Assembly: GCF_012935695.1 (NCBI RefSeq)
Contig: NZ_CP052859.1
Coordinates: forward strand, 1,157,001-1,221,000
Reading direction: 5' to 3'
DNA length: 64,000 nucleotides
Source of the DNA: Pseudomonas sp. ADAK18
GTDB taxonomy: Bacteria > Pseudomonadota > Gammaproteobacteria > Pseudomonadales > Pseudomonadaceae
Positions 55,449-64,000 of the stretch are shown piece after piece. Below the pieces are notes generated by a model. It had not been told where the DNA came from and searched no databases. It saw only the letters and a list, made by a program, of their open reading frames with translations. Each line of letters starts with the position of its first letter. Positions within the stretch are counted from its first letter, which is position 1. The position numbers and the translations under genes were made by a program.

Positions 55449-56813
55449 TCAGAGTCCGGTCAACATCGCGTCAGCCGGTGCGTCGGCGCGATCCTGCGCA
55501 GTCAGTTGGAAGTAGACATAACCCACCGCCATGAAACCGAGGAAAATCAGCCCGATCAGCGTGTTGAACCAGGCCATCGCCACCAGGCACACCACGGCCA
55601 GCACCAGGGCGATGCCGGGAACGATGGGGTAACCGGGGGCACGGAAGGTGCGTTCCAGCAACGGTTCGGTTTTGCGCAGTTTGAACAGGCTGAGCATGCT
55701 CATGATGTACATCACAATGGCACCGAACACCGCCATGGTGATCATTGCTGCGGTGAGGGTCATGCCACCCAGGTTGATCAGGCCATCGCTGTAGATCGCA
55801 GCGATACCGACGACACCACCGGCGATGATTGCCCGATGGGGCGTCTGAAAGCGCGACAGTTTGGCGAGGAAAGAGGGCAAGTAACCGGCGCGCGCCAAGG
55901 CAAAGAACTGGCGAGAGTAGCCAAGGATAATGCCGTGGAAACTGGCCACCAGCCCAAACAAGCCAATCCACACCAGCATGTGCAGCCAACCTGAACTGTC
56001 ACCGACGACGGTTTTCATCGCTTGTGGCAGTGGGTCGTTGATGTTCGACAGCGTGCGCCAGTCACCCACGCCGCCGGCGAAGAACATCACGCCCATCGCC
56101 AGGATTACCAGAGTCAGGATGCCACTGATGTAGGCCTTGGGGATCGTGCGTTTCGGATCCTTGGCTTCTTCGGCGGCCATGGCGGCGCCTTCGATGGCGA
56201 GGAAGAACCAGATGGCAAAGGGAATTGCGGCAAACATCCCGGCAATAGCAGGCGCGCCGAAGGTGTCGGAGCCAGCCCAGCCATTGAGGGCGAAGTTGCT
56301 GAAACTGAAGGCTGGCGCGACTACCCCCATAAACACCAGCAGTTCGGCCACGGCCAGCACGCAGACGACCAGCTCAAAGGTCGCCGCCAGTTTGACCCCG
56401 AGAATATTCAGACCCATGAACACAATGTAGGCGCCCACGGCGGCGTGTTTCGGGTCGAGGGCCGGAAACTGCACATTCAGGTAAGCCCCGATCGCCAGCG
56501 CGATGGCCGGTGGGGCGAAGACAAATTCAATCAGTGTCGCTAACCCTGCAATCAAGCCGCCTTTCTCGCCAAACGCCCGACGGCTGTAGGCAAAGGGGCC
56601 TCCTGCATGGGGAATTGCGGTAGTCAGCTCGGTGAAACTGAAGATAAAGCAGGTGTACATGGCGGCGACCATCAATGAGGTCACCAAAAAGCCCAGGGTA
56701 CCGGCCACGCCCCAGCCATAGCTCCAGCCAAAGTATTCCCCGGAAATCACCAGCCCGACGGCGATACCCCATAAATGCAAGGTGCCCAAGGTCGGTTTGA
56801 GTTGTGTGTTCAT
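55449..56813 (-). CDS. eat: Ethanolamine permease (APC superfamily)
   Basis: A 454-residue transporter with 12 membrane helices. It opens with TLHLWGIAVGLVISGEYFGWSYGWG, then AIPHAGGPFAYSRRAFGEKGG and FAPPAIALAIGAYL, the pattern of the Eat family. It imports ethanolamine as a nitrogen or carbon source. The ammonia-lyase genes eutBC that often accompany it are not in this window. Start ATG 56813 has AGGGAGCA upstream on the minus strand. Confidence 0.88.
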   Translation of the reverse strand: MNTQLKPTLGTLHLWGIAVGLVISGEYFGWSYGWGVAGTLGFLVTSLMVAAMYTCFIFSFTELTTAIPHAGGPFAYSRRAFGEKGGLIAGLATLIEFVFAPPAIALAIGAYLNVQFPALDPKHAAVGAYIVFMGLNILGVKLAATFELVVCVLAVAELLVFMGVVAPAFSFSNFALNGWAGSDTFGAPAIAGMFAAIPFAIWFFLAIEGAAMAAEEAKDPKRTIPKAYISGILTLVILAMGVMFFAGGVGDWRTLSNINDPLPQAMKTVVGDSSGWLHMLVWIGLFGLVASFHGIILGYSRQFFALARAGYLPSFLAKLSRFQTPHRAIIAGGVVGIAAIYSDGLINLGGMTLTAAMITMAVFGAIVMYIMSMLSLFKLRKTEPLLERTFRAPGYPIVPGIALVLAVVCLVAMAWFNTLIGLIFLGFMAVGYVYFQLTAQDRADAPADAMLTGL

Positions 56814-56978
56814 CGTGTTGCTCCCTGAACGGTGTGTAATGTTTCAGGACGTTGCAGTGGTCATGCCATTCCCGGCAACGGTGTCGTAAAGCGGTTCCGC
56901 TGTCGCCTGGGGGACGGTTTTGCGTTTGAATACGTTCCTTGCTGCACCAGATAAGTGCGGTGGTGATGCTGACGGCGC

Positions 56979-57046
56979 CATCGCGGGCAAGCCCGGCTCC
57001 CACAGGTGACAGCACTCCAATGTGGGAGCCGGGCTAGCCCGCGATG
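56979..57046. repeat. REP pair between eat and kdpF
   Basis: CATCGCGGGCAAGCCCGGCT (56979 onward) and GCCGGGCTAGCCCGCGATG (ending 57046) are inverted copies around a 14-16 base spacer, with one mismatch in the core. It is related to the GTGGGAGC family, here with the arms facing outward. In the 392-base gap 56814-57205 it separates the eat promoter side from the kdp promoter side; no gene is seen in the gap. Confidence 0.85.
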
Positions 57047-57095
57047 AGGCCCTCAAAGCCCCCCAAAACCCCAGTGTAAACCCCGCATAAACCCA

Positions 57096-57115
57096 CTCTT
57101 TACGCGCTCTTTACG
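57096..57115 (+). promoter_or_regulatory. KdpE-like direct repeat upstream of kdpF
   Basis: CTCTTTACG occurs at 57096-57104 and again at 57107-57115, an 11-base period, about one helical turn, 90 bases before the kdpF start. The E. coli KdpE site has the same 11-base spacing of TTTATA and TTTACA. A third TTTACG occurs near 57143. Assignment to KdpE is inference. Confidence 0.6.
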
Positions 57116-57205
57116 CCCTGCCCATACCCTCGCTCTCGTTCCTTTACGGCGCACCTGCGGACAATACCCCTACACACGGCAATCGCCGTACGACGGAGAA
57201 CTTCC

Positions 57206-57295
57206 ATGAGCGTTCTGGACGGGGTGTCACTGCTGTTGGCTGTGGCGCTGTTCATTTATCTGCTGGTTGCGCTGTTACGCGCGGATCGGAACTAG
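57206..57295 (+). CDS. kdpF: K+-transporting ATPase small subunit KdpF
   Basis: A 29-residue single-helix peptide: LLLAVALFIYLLVALLRADRN after MSVLDGVS. CGGAGAA lies before the ATG. KdpF is a small membrane peptide that stabilises the KdpFABC complex. It is too short for most gene finders but has the right size, place and C-terminal charge. kdpA follows after 8 bases. Confidence 0.9.
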   Translation: MSVLDGVSLLLAVALFIYLLVALLRADRN

Positions 57296-57303
57296 GAGCG
57301 GCT

Positions 57304-58998
57304 ATGCACAGTTATGACTATTGGCTGATCATTGCCTTCTTTGCCTTGGTACTGATTCCGGCGCCCTTTTTGGGGCGGTTTTACTACAAGGTCATGGAAG
57401 GCCAGCGCACGTGGCTGACCCCGGTTTTCGGTCCGGTGGAGCGTGTGTGTTATCGCATCGCTGGCGTTGACTCGCAGGAAGAGCAGAGCTGGCAGAAGTA
57501 TGCCCTGGCCTTGCTCGCCTTCAACCTTGCAGGGTTTGTGTTGCTGTTCGCGATTCTGTTGTTCCAGGACTATCTGCCCCTCAATCCGCAGAAACTGCCA
57601 GGTCAGGAATGGACGCTGGCCTTCAACACTGCAATCAGTTTCATGACCAACACCAATTGGCAGTCCTACAGCGGTGAAGCCTCCCTGAGCTACCTCAGCC
57701 AGATGGCCGGCCTTACCGTGCAGAACTTCGTCAGCGCCGCCACCGGTTTGGCGGTGCTGGTCGCGCTGTGCCGTGGTATCGGTCGCAAATCCACCAAGAC
57801 CCTGGGCAACTTCTGGGTCGATATGACCCGCGCCACCCTCTACGGTTTGTTGCCGTTGTGCCTGGTGCTCGCGTTGTTCCTGGTGTGGCAGGGCGTGCCG
57901 CAAACCTTCGCCCATTACGTTGATGCGGTGACGATGCAAGGTGTGGATCAAGTGATCCCCTTGGGTCCGGCCGCCAGCCAGATTGCGATCAAGCAACTGG
58001 GCACCAACGGCGGTGGTTTCTTCGGGGTCAACTCGGCGCATCCGTTCGAGGATCCGACCGCCTGGGCCAACCTGTTCGAAGTGGCATCCATCATCCTGAT
58101 CCCGGTGGCGTTAGTGTTCACCTTTGGCCATTACGTAAAAGACCTGCGTCAGAGCCGAGCGATCCTCGGTTGTATGTTGGCGCTGTTCCTCATCGGCGGC
58201 GCGACTTCGCTGTGGTCCGAATACCAGCCCAACCCGACCCTGAACAACCCGGCCGTCGAACAGACCGCGCCGCAGGAGGGCAAGGAGGCACGCTTCGGCA
58301 CCACCGGTACGGTGTTGTGGTCGGTGACCACCACCGCTGCATCCAACGGTTCGGTGAACGGCATGCAGGACAGCCTCAGCCCCCTGAGCGGGATGGTCGC
58401 GCTGGTCAACATGATGGTCGGCGAAGTGATTTTCGGCGGCGTCGGTGCCGGTATGTACGGCATGTTGCTCAATGTGTTGATTGCGGTGTTCCTCGCCGGC
58501 CTGATGATCGGACGTACCCCGGAATACCTGGGCAAGAAACTCCAGGCCAAGGAAGTGCAATTGCTGGTAGTGACCTTGATGGTGATGCCCGTCGGCGTAC
58601 TGGTACTTGGCGCCATTGCCGCCAGCCTGCCTGGCCCGGCCAGTGCCATCAGCAATCCCGGCCCTCATGGTTTCAGCCAGTTGCTCTACGCGTACACCTC
58701 GGCCAGTGCCAACAACGGTTCGGCGTTTGGCGGTTTCAGTGCCAACACTCCGTTCCACAACCTGATGCTCGGCCTTGGCATGTTGATCGGTCGCTTCGGC
58801 TACATCCTCCCGGTACTGGCCTTGGCCGGCAGCCTGGCGATGAAGAAAACCGCACCGATTGGCCAGAACAGCTTTCCGACCCATGGCCCGCTGTTCGTGA
58901 CCCTGTTGACCGTGACCATTTTGCTGGTGGGCGGCCTGAGCTTCTTGCCGACACTGGCACTGGGCCCTATCGCTGAACACTTGAGCATGGGCTTCTAA
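57304..58998 (+). CDS. kdpA: K+-transporting ATPase subunit A
   Basis: A 564-residue channel-like subunit with ten or more helices, related to the Trk/Ktr K+ channels. Four selectivity-filter-like loops are seen, including NTNWQSYSGE, LGTNGGGFFGVNSAHPFE, TGTVLWSVTTTAASNGS and SASANNGSAFGG. It binds and conducts K+ in the high-affinity pump. TAGGAG precedes the ATG. kdpB follows after 6 bases. Confidence 0.96.
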   Translation: MHSYDYWLIIAFFALVLIPAPFLGRFYYKVMEGQRTWLTPVFGPVERVCYRIAGVDSQEEQSWQKYALALLAFNLAGFVLLFAILLFQDYLPLNPQKLPGQEWTLAFNTAISFMTNTNWQSYSGEASLSYLSQMAGLTVQNFVSAATGLAVLVALCRGIGRKSTKTLGNFWVDMTRATLYGLLPLCLVLALFLVWQGVPQTFAHYVDAVTMQGVDQVIPLGPAASQIAIKQLGTNGGGFFGVNSAHPFEDPTAWANLFEVASIILIPVALVFTFGHYVKDLRQSRAILGCMLALFLIGGATSLWSEYQPNPTLNNPAVEQTAPQEGKEARFGTTGTVLWSVTTTAASNGSVNGMQDSLSPLSGMVALVNMMVGEVIFGGVGAGMYGMLLNVLIAVFLAGLMIGRTPEYLGKKLQAKEVQLLVVTLMVMPVGVLVLGAIAASLPGPASAISNPGPHGFSQLLYAYTSASANNGSAFGGFSANTPFHNLMLGLGMLIGRFGYILPVLALAGSLAMKKTAPIGQNSFPTHGPLFVTLLTVTILLVGGLSFLPTLALGPIAEHLSMGF

Positions 58999-59004
58999 AG
59001 GGAT

Positions 59005-61068
59005 ATGAAAATGAATATGCCTGCAAAAAACGCAGCTCCCGTGAACGCTCAGGAGCCGGCTAAAACCGCAATCTCGGCCCTGTGGCGACCGGCGATGATC
59101 CAGGCGTTCGTCAAGCTGGACCCGCGCCAGTTGCAACGTTCACCCGTGATGCTGGTGGTCGAACTGACCGCGATCCTCACCACCGTGTTGTGCTTTGTGC
59201 CGGACACCTCAGTACCGACCTACGTCGCCGTCCAAATCGCCGTATGGCTGTGGTTCACCGTGCTGTTCGCTAACTTCGCCGAAGCCTTGGCGGAAGGTCG
59301 CGGCAAGGCCCGTGCCGACAGCCTAAAGGCCGGCAGCGAAGGCCTCAGTGCGCGCCGCAAGGAAGCCGATGGCAGCTTCCAGGTCGTGCCAGCCGCAAGC
59401 CTGCGTAAAGGCGACGTGGTACGGGTTGCCGCCGGGGAAATGATCCCCGGTGACGGCGAGGTCATTGAAGGTATCGCTGCCGTCAACGAAGCGGCGATCA
59501 CCGGCGAATCTGCACCGGTGATCCGTGAGTCCGGCGGCGACCGCTCGGCGGTCACTGGCAACACCCGCCTGGTTTCGGACTGGTTGGTGATCCGTATCAC
59601 CGTCAATCCAGGTGAGTCGACACTGGACCGCATGATCGCCCTGGTAGAAGGCGCCAAACGCCAGAAAACTCCCAACGAAATCGCGCTGGATATCCTGCTG
59701 ATCGGCCTGACGCTGATCTTCCTGCTGGTGGTGGTGACCCTGCAGCCGTTCGCCCACTTTGCCAATGGCAGCCTGCCGTTGGTGTTCCTGGTGGCGCTGT
59801 TGGTCACGCTGATTCCTACCACCATCGGTGGCCTGTTGTCGGCTATCGGTATCGCCGGTATGGATCGCCTGGTGCGCTTGAACGTGATCGCCAAGTCCGG
59901 CCGCGCCGTGGAAGCGGCGGGGGATGTGCATGTGCTGTTGCTGGACAAGACCGGCACCATCACGTTTGGTAACCGTCGTTGCACGGCGGTGGTTGCCGCA
60001 CCCGGTGTCAACGGCAAGGAACTGGCCGAGGGGGCGTTGTTCGCCTCGTTGGCCGACGATACCGCTGAAGGCAAGTCCATCGTCGAGTACCTGCGGGCGT
60101 TGCACCCTCAGGCCGAGCCATCGGCTGAAGAGCTGACCGTGGTGCCGTTCAGCGCCGAAACACGCCTGTCCGGCGTCGATTACAAAGGCCGTGTGTTCCG
60201 TAAAGGCGCCGTGGATTCGCTACTGGCATTTATCGGCCTGCAACGCAGTGATCTGCAACCGGCGCTGTCCCGGGAAATCGACAAGATCGCCCAGAGTGGC
60301 GGCACCCCGTTGCTGGTGTGCGCCGATGGCAAATTGCTGGGGGCGATTCACCTCAAGGACGTGGTCAAACCCGGCATCCGTGAGCGTTTCGCCGAGCTGC
60401 GCAAATTGGGAATCCGTACGGTAATGGTGACCGGCGACAACCCGTTGACCGCCGCAGCGATTGCCGCTGAAGCGGGCGTCGATGACGTGCTGGCCGAAGC
60501 CACACCGGAGAAAAAACTGGCGCGTATTCGCCATGAACAGAATGACGGTCGTCTGGTGGCGATGTGCGGTGACGGCGCCAACGACGCCCCGGCGCTGGCC
60601 CAGGCCGACGTCGGCATGGCGATGAACGACGGCACTCAGGCCGCCCGTGAAGCGGCCAACATGGTCGACCTCGACAGCGACCCTACCAAGCTGCTGGACG
60701 TGGTGCAGATCGGCAAGGAGTTGCTGGTAACCCGTGGCGCATTGACGACCTTTTCCATCGCCAACGACGTGGCCAAGTACTTCGCGATCCTGCCGGCGCT
60801 GTTCGCCTCGATCTACCCGCAACTGGGTGTGCTCAACGTGATGCACCTGCAAAGCCCGCAGAGCGCGATCCTCTCGGCCATCGTGTTCAACGCGCTGATT
60901 ATCGTGGTGCTGATCCCGTTGGCACTGCGTGGTGTGCGTGTACACGCGGCGAGTGCGGCAGCATTGCTGCGGCGCAACCTGTTGATTTATGGCCTGGGCG
61001 GGCTTCTGGTGCCGTTCGTGGGGATCAAGGCGATCGACATGCTGTTGACCGCACTGCACCTGGTGTAA
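59005..61068 (+). CDS. kdpB: K+-transporting P-type ATPase subunit B
   Basis: A 687-residue P-type ATPase. Asp314 in [11 protein letters not shown] is phosphorylated during the cycle; TGES lies in the actuator domain ([12 protein letters not shown]), and the hinge motif is [10 protein letters not shown]. It powers K+ uptake through KdpA. The ATG at 59005 is chosen; two more Met codons follow within five codons. A REPIN starts 12 bases after its stop. Confidence 0.97.
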   Translation: MKMNMPAKNAAPVNAQEPAKTAISALWRPAMIQAFVKLDPRQLQRSPVMLVVELTAILTTVLCFVPDTSVPTYVAVQIAVWLWFTVLFANFAEALAEGRGKARADSLKAGSEGLSARRKEADGSFQVVPAASLRKGDVVRVAAGEMIPGDGEVIEGIAAVNEAAITGESAPVIRESGGDRSAVTGNTRLVSDWLVIRITVNPGESTLDRMIALVEGAKRQKTPNEIALDILLIGLTLIFLLVVVTLQPFAHFANGSLPLVFLVALLVTLIPTTIGGLLSAIGIAGMDRLVRLNVIAKSGRAVEAAGDVHVLLLDKTGTITFGNRRCTAVVAAPGVNGKELAEGALFASLADDTAEGKSIVEYLRALHPQAEPSAEELTVVPFSAETRLSGVDYKGRVFRKGAVDSLLAFIGLQRSDLQPALSREIDKIAQSGGTPLLVCADGKLLGAIHLKDVVKPGIRERFAELRKLGIRTVMVTGDNPLTAAAIAAEAGVDDVLAEATPEKKLARIRHEQNDGRLVAMCGDGANDAPALAQADVGMAMNDGTQAAREAANMVDLDSDPTKLLDVVQIGKELLVTRGALTTFSIANDVAKYFAILPALFASIYPQLGVLNVMHLQSPQSAILSAIVFNALIIVVLIPLALRGVRVHAASAAALLRRNLLIYGLGGLLVPFVGIKAIDMLLTALHLV

Positions 61069-61080
61069 CCGGCTGATTTT

Positions 61081-61212
61081 TGTGGCGAGCGGGCTTGCCC
61101 GCGTTGGGCTGCGCAGCAGCCCCAGTAGGACCGCCGCATTCTTTCAGACAGAGTGAGGTGGCCGGTCTAGGGGCCGCTGCGCAGCCCAACGGGGGCAAGC
61201 CTCCTCGCCACG
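61081..61212. repeat. REPIN inside the kdp operon (between kdpB and kdpC)
   Basis: TGTGGCGAGCGGGCTTGCCC (61081 onward), continuing GTTGGGCTGCGCAGC, and its inverted copy GCTGCGCAGCCCAAC (from 61176) through AAGCCTCCTCGCCAC (61212) form two long arms around about 60 bases. The right arm has mismatches in the AGCGGGCTT core (AGGAGGCTT). It is a third REP family in this window, and it extends the kdpB-kdpC gap to 195 bases. Confidence 0.88.
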
Positions 61213-61263
61213 GGTTTCAGTTGTGTCAGAAATTGATGTGTTCAACGAATTGAGGAATATGAA

Positions 61264-61809
61264 ATGTCCAACATGATCCGCCCGGCCCTGAGCCTGCTGG
61301 TGTTGATGACCCTGATCACCGGCGTGGCTTATCCCCTGGTTGTCACCGGTGTGGCACAAGTGGCGTTCCCTGATCAAGCCAACGGCAGCCTGGTACACGA
61401 TGCCAGTGGCAAGGTCCGCGGTTCAAGCTTGATTGCCCAGGATTTCACCGGCGACAGCTGGTTTCATCCACGGCCATCTGCCGGAGCATTTGCTACCGTC
61501 TCCAGTAGCGCCAGCAACCTGGGGCCAAGCAACCCGGCGTTGGCTACCCGTGTGTTCGACGATGCCAATAAACTGTTGGTGTCGAGCCAGGGCCCGGTGC
61601 CTCTGGCGATGTTGACTACCTCTGGCAGCGGTCTTGATCCACACTTGCCACCACAAGCAATTGCCTATCAACTGGCGCGGGTTGCAGCGGCGCGTAATCT
61701 GCCGGTGTCGACCCTGGAACGCTTGATGGATGAGCACATCGAAAGCCCGCTGGTGGGCCCGCCGGTGGTGAATGTGCTGGCGTTGAACATGGCTTTGGAA
61801 AAGTTGTAA
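61264..61809 (+). CDS. kdpC: K+-transporting ATPase subunit C
   Basis: A 181-residue protein with one N-terminal helix ([21 protein letters not shown]), then the periplasmic/peripheral domain with [37 protein letters not shown] and [14 protein letters not shown], all typical of KdpC. It helps assemble and activate the complex. TTGAGGAAT precedes the ATG. The gap from kdpB is filled by a REPIN, so coupling to kdpB is weaker than usual. Confidence 0.96.
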   Translation: MSNMIRPALSLLVLMTLITGVAYPLVVTGVAQVAFPDQANGSLVHDASGKVRGSSLIAQDFTGDSWFHPRPSAGAFATVSSSASNLGPSNPALATRVFDDANKLLVSSQGPVPLAMLTTSGSGLDPHLPPQAIAYQLARVAAARNLPVSTLERLMDEHIESPLVGPPVVNVLALNMALEKL

Positions 61810-61889
61810 ACAGGGGGGCCGCCATTCGACTTGCTCGCGAATGGCGGACTCAAGAAATCCACATCAACACCTGAAGGAAGACCTCCCGC

Positions 61890-64000
61890 ATGAGCGACTC
61901 CGGCCGCGCCGATGCCCTGTTAGCCGACTTGCCCCGGGACGGCCGTGGCCGGCTCAAAGTGTTTCTCGGTGCCGCCCCCGGTGTCGGCAAGACCTACGCC
62001 ATGCTCCAGGCCGCCCATACCCAACTGCGTCAGGGCGTGCGACTGGTCGCCGGTGTAGTGGAGACCCATGGCCGCGCCGAGACCGAAGCCTTGCTCAGCG
62101 GCCTGCCGCAACAGCCGTTGCTGCGCTCGGAATACCGCGGCGTGATGCTGGAGGAAATGGACCTCGACGGTCTGCTCGCCGCCAAGCCCAAGCTGGTGCT
62201 GGTAGATGAACTGGCCCACAGCAACGCTCCCGGCAGCCGCCACGAAAAGCGCTGGCAGGACATTCAGGAACTGCTGGCGGCCGGCATCAACGTGTTCACC
62301 ACCGTCAACGTGCAGCATCTGGAAAGCCTCAACGACCAAGTGCGTGGCATCACCGGCGTCCAGGTGCGTGAAACCCTGCCTGACTGGGTATTGCAGGAGG
62401 CCGATGAGCTGTTGCTGATCGACCTGCCATCCCGCGAGCTGCTGGAGCGCCTGCGAGACGGTAAGGTCTACGTGCCGGAACAGGCTCGGGCGGCTATCGA
62501 TGCGTTCTTCACCCAGACCAATCTCATGGCTTTGCGCGAGCTGGCGATGCAGACCGCGGCGGCCCACGTCGACGATGACTTGACCCAAGGCTATCGGCAA
62601 CTGGGCCAGGCTGCACCGACGGTGCGCGGGCGGCTGTTGGTGGGCGTGGACGGTGATGCCCAGGCCGAGCGGCTGGTGCGTCACGCCAGCCGTGTGGCTC
62701 AGCGTCGGCATTTGCCCTGGAGCCTGGTGCACGTGGACAACGGCCGAGTACGGGATGAGCAATCGCGACTGCGCCTGCAAAACGCTCAGCAACTGGCCGA
62801 ACGCCTGGGCGGTGAAGTGGTGTTGCTGCGGGCGGGAGAAGTGGCCAAGACCCTGATCCAGCACGCCGTCGAACGTCGCGCCAGCCTCGTGTTGGTGGGT
62901 CAATCGCGGCCGCGCTGGCATCGTCGGGTGTTCGGTGGCGGACTGGCCTCGCGGCTATTGCGCAATGCCCGTGGTCTGGAAATCAACGTCCTTGACAGCG
63001 ACGACGCCCCGACCCCGCCACGTATGCCGGATGTGCGTGGCCTGGTGTGGTTCGACTATGCCCTTGCGGTGCTAGCGACCGTGCTGGCCGCCGGTGTGGC
63101 CTGGGCGGTGTCCAGTGTTCTGCCGTTGCCCAACATTTCGTTGGTGTTCCTCGCCGCCGTGTTGCTGGTAGCGGTGCGCAGTAGCCTGGGCCCATCGCTG
63201 GCCTGTGCGGCGCTGTCATTCCTGACCTACGACTTCCTGTTTATTCCGCCGAACTTCTCCTTCGCCATCCAGCGTGAAGAAGACGTGCTGACCCTGTTGT
63301 TCTTCCTGCTGATGGCCGCGTTGACCGGTAACCTGGCCGCTCGCCAACGCCGGCAACTGCAAGCCCTGCGTGACACCCAGGAAGAAACCAGCGAACTGCT
63401 CGACCTGTCGCGCAAACTCACTGCCGCCACTGATCGCCAGGCGGTGATCAGCGCGGCGGCTCATCACCTTGAAGACTGGAACGACCTGCACCTATGCCTG
63501 GTCAATCGCGACGGGCAGGGTGACTGGAAAGTCGATACCGGCGGCCCGATCACCTTCACCGAGGCTGAGCGCGCCGCTGCCGATTGGGCTTGGCAGCACG
63601 ACCAGCCAGCGGGTATGGGCACCGGCACTTTACCGTTTGGTCGCTGGTGGTGGTGGCCATTGTCCGGCGAAGAAGGCCCGTTGGGTTTGCTGGGCGTCAG
63701 CCCCAAAGCCGGCCGGGAGTTGAGCGGCCAACGCCGTCGCTTGCTCACCGCGTTGAGCCAGCCACTGGCTCAGGCGCTGGCCCGGGCCCAATTGGCCCAG
63801 GAGCTGGAAGCCGCTCGCCTGCACGGTGAAACCGAACAATTGCGCAGTGCCTTGTTGGCGTCGGTGTCTCATGATTTGCGCACGCCGCTGACCTCCATGC
63901 GCGGCAGCATCGACAGCCTGTTGGCCCTCGGCGAGGCCATCCCGCTGGAAGATCGCCGGGAATTGCTGGAAGGTACCCGCGACGAAGCCGAGCGTCTGGA
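61890..64000 (+). CDS. kdpD: Osmosensitive K+ channel sensor histidine kinase KdpD (3' truncated by window)
   Basis: The frame runs open from ATG 61890 (AAGGAAG upstream) to the window edge, about 703 codons of the roughly 890 usual. Seen in order: the KdpD N-domain with Walker A GAAPGVGKT (residues 27-35), a UspA-like domain (about 250-370), four membrane helices (about 390-485), a GAF-like region, and the start of the kinase core with phospho-acceptor His661 in SVSHDLRTPLTS. It phosphorylates KdpE under K+ limitation. kdpE should follow just outside the window. Confidence 0.95.
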   Translation, partial: MSDSGRADALLADLPRDGRGRLKVFLGAAPGVGKTYAMLQAAHTQLRQGVRLVAGVVETHGRAETEALLSGLPQQPLLRSEYRGVMLEEMDLDGLLAAKPKLVLVDELAHSNAPGSRHEKRWQDIQELLAAGINVFTTVNVQHLESLNDQVRGITGVQVRETLPDWVLQEADELLLIDLPSRELLERLRDGKVYVPEQARAAIDAFFTQTNLMALRELAMQTAAAHVDDDLTQGYRQLGQAAPTVRGRLLVGVDGDAQAERLVRHASRVAQRRHLPWSLVHVDNGRVRDEQSRLRLQNAQQLAERLGGEVVLLRAGEVAKTLIQHAVERRASLVLVGQSRPRWHRRVFGGGLASRLLRNARGLEINVLDSDDAPTPPRMPDVRGLVWFDYALAVLATVLAAGVAWAVSSVLPLPNISLVFLAAVLLVAVRSSLGPSLACAALSFLTYDFLFIPPNFSFAIQREEDVLTLLFFLLMAALTGNLAARQRRQLQALRDTQEETSELLDLSRKLTAATDRQAVISAAAHHLEDWNDLHLCLVNRDGQGDWKVDTGGPITFTEAERAAADWAWQHDQPAGMGTGTLPFGRWWWWPLSGEEGPLGLLGVSPKAGRELSGQRRRLLTALSQPLAQALARAQLAQELEAARLHGETEQLRSALLASVSHDLRTPLTSMRGSIDSLLALGEAIPLEDRRELLEGTRDEAERL

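Noticed and set aside
1..64000. tRNA, rRNA, CRISPR arrays, prophage genes
   Set aside because: None was seen: the repeats present are dispersed palindromes with no regular spacer pattern, and no integrase or structural phage gene was found.

Overview
The window is bacterial chromosome from a Pseudomonas, most likely of the fluorescens group. Four things point there: the gene order around fumC-rbdA and around gyrA-serC-pheA-hisC-tyrA/aroA-cmk-rpsA-ihfB-wzz matches my memory of Pseudomonas gene order; the tyrA-aroA fusion is typical of the genus; several families of REP palindromes sit between genes; and codon use is GC-rich everywhere except the O-antigen region. The identifications come from reading the protein sequences. 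No database search was run.

Region by region. 1-3750: the 3' part of a very large leucine-rich-repeat protein with a C-terminal NEL (IpaH-type E3 ubiquitin ligase) domain. 3864-9301: polyphosphate:AMP phosphotransferase, a thiolase, an EamA exporter and fumarase C. 9496-17318: a co-directional run of DUF2059, BolA, TrhO, a DsbA-like protein, an ABC exporter, an RbdA-type c-di-GMP enzyme and a TenA-like protein. 17340-22282: a minus-strand block of diguanylate cyclase, SDR, mupP, ubiG and an MTA/SAH deaminase. 22392-35584: mtnA, gyrA, the aromatic/serine/histidine biosynthesis operon (serC-pheA-hisC-tyrA/aroA-cmk-rpsA), ihfB and lapA.

35858-50064 is the O-antigen locus: wzz, rmlA, rmlC, a dTDP-hexulose isomerase and aminotransferase (3-amino-3,6-dideoxyhexose pathway), wzx, three glycosyltransferases, an EpsG-like wzy, then the WbpV/WbpL/WbpM-type module that makes and transfers the first HexNAc. 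The middle genes (39.1-45 kb) are visibly AT-rich and overlap by 1-4 bases, as expected of an acquired, exchangeable serotype cassette held between conserved wzz and wbpM. rmlB, rmlD and a clear sugar N-acetyltransferase are absent, so the pathway must draw on genes elsewhere.

50065-52940 is an islet of decayed IS66 pieces around a small P-loop NTPase gene and an AT-rich GNAT acetyltransferase, placed between wbpM and comEA. 52997-56813 holds comEA, a GntR regulator overlapping a DUF1989 gene, a small membrane protein and an ethanolamine permease. 57206-64000 is the high-affinity K+ uptake operon kdpFABC plus the start of the sensor kinase kdpD. A REPIN lies inside the operon between kdpB and kdpC, and a KdpE-like direct repeat lies upstream.

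Most of the window is ordinary core genome. I see no clear new multi-gene system. The places that merit a second look are the NEL protein, the incomplete dTDP-amino-sugar pathway, the IS66 islet, the nested palindrome covering the GntR ribosome-binding site, the overlapping hairpins before wzz, and the REPIN in kdp.
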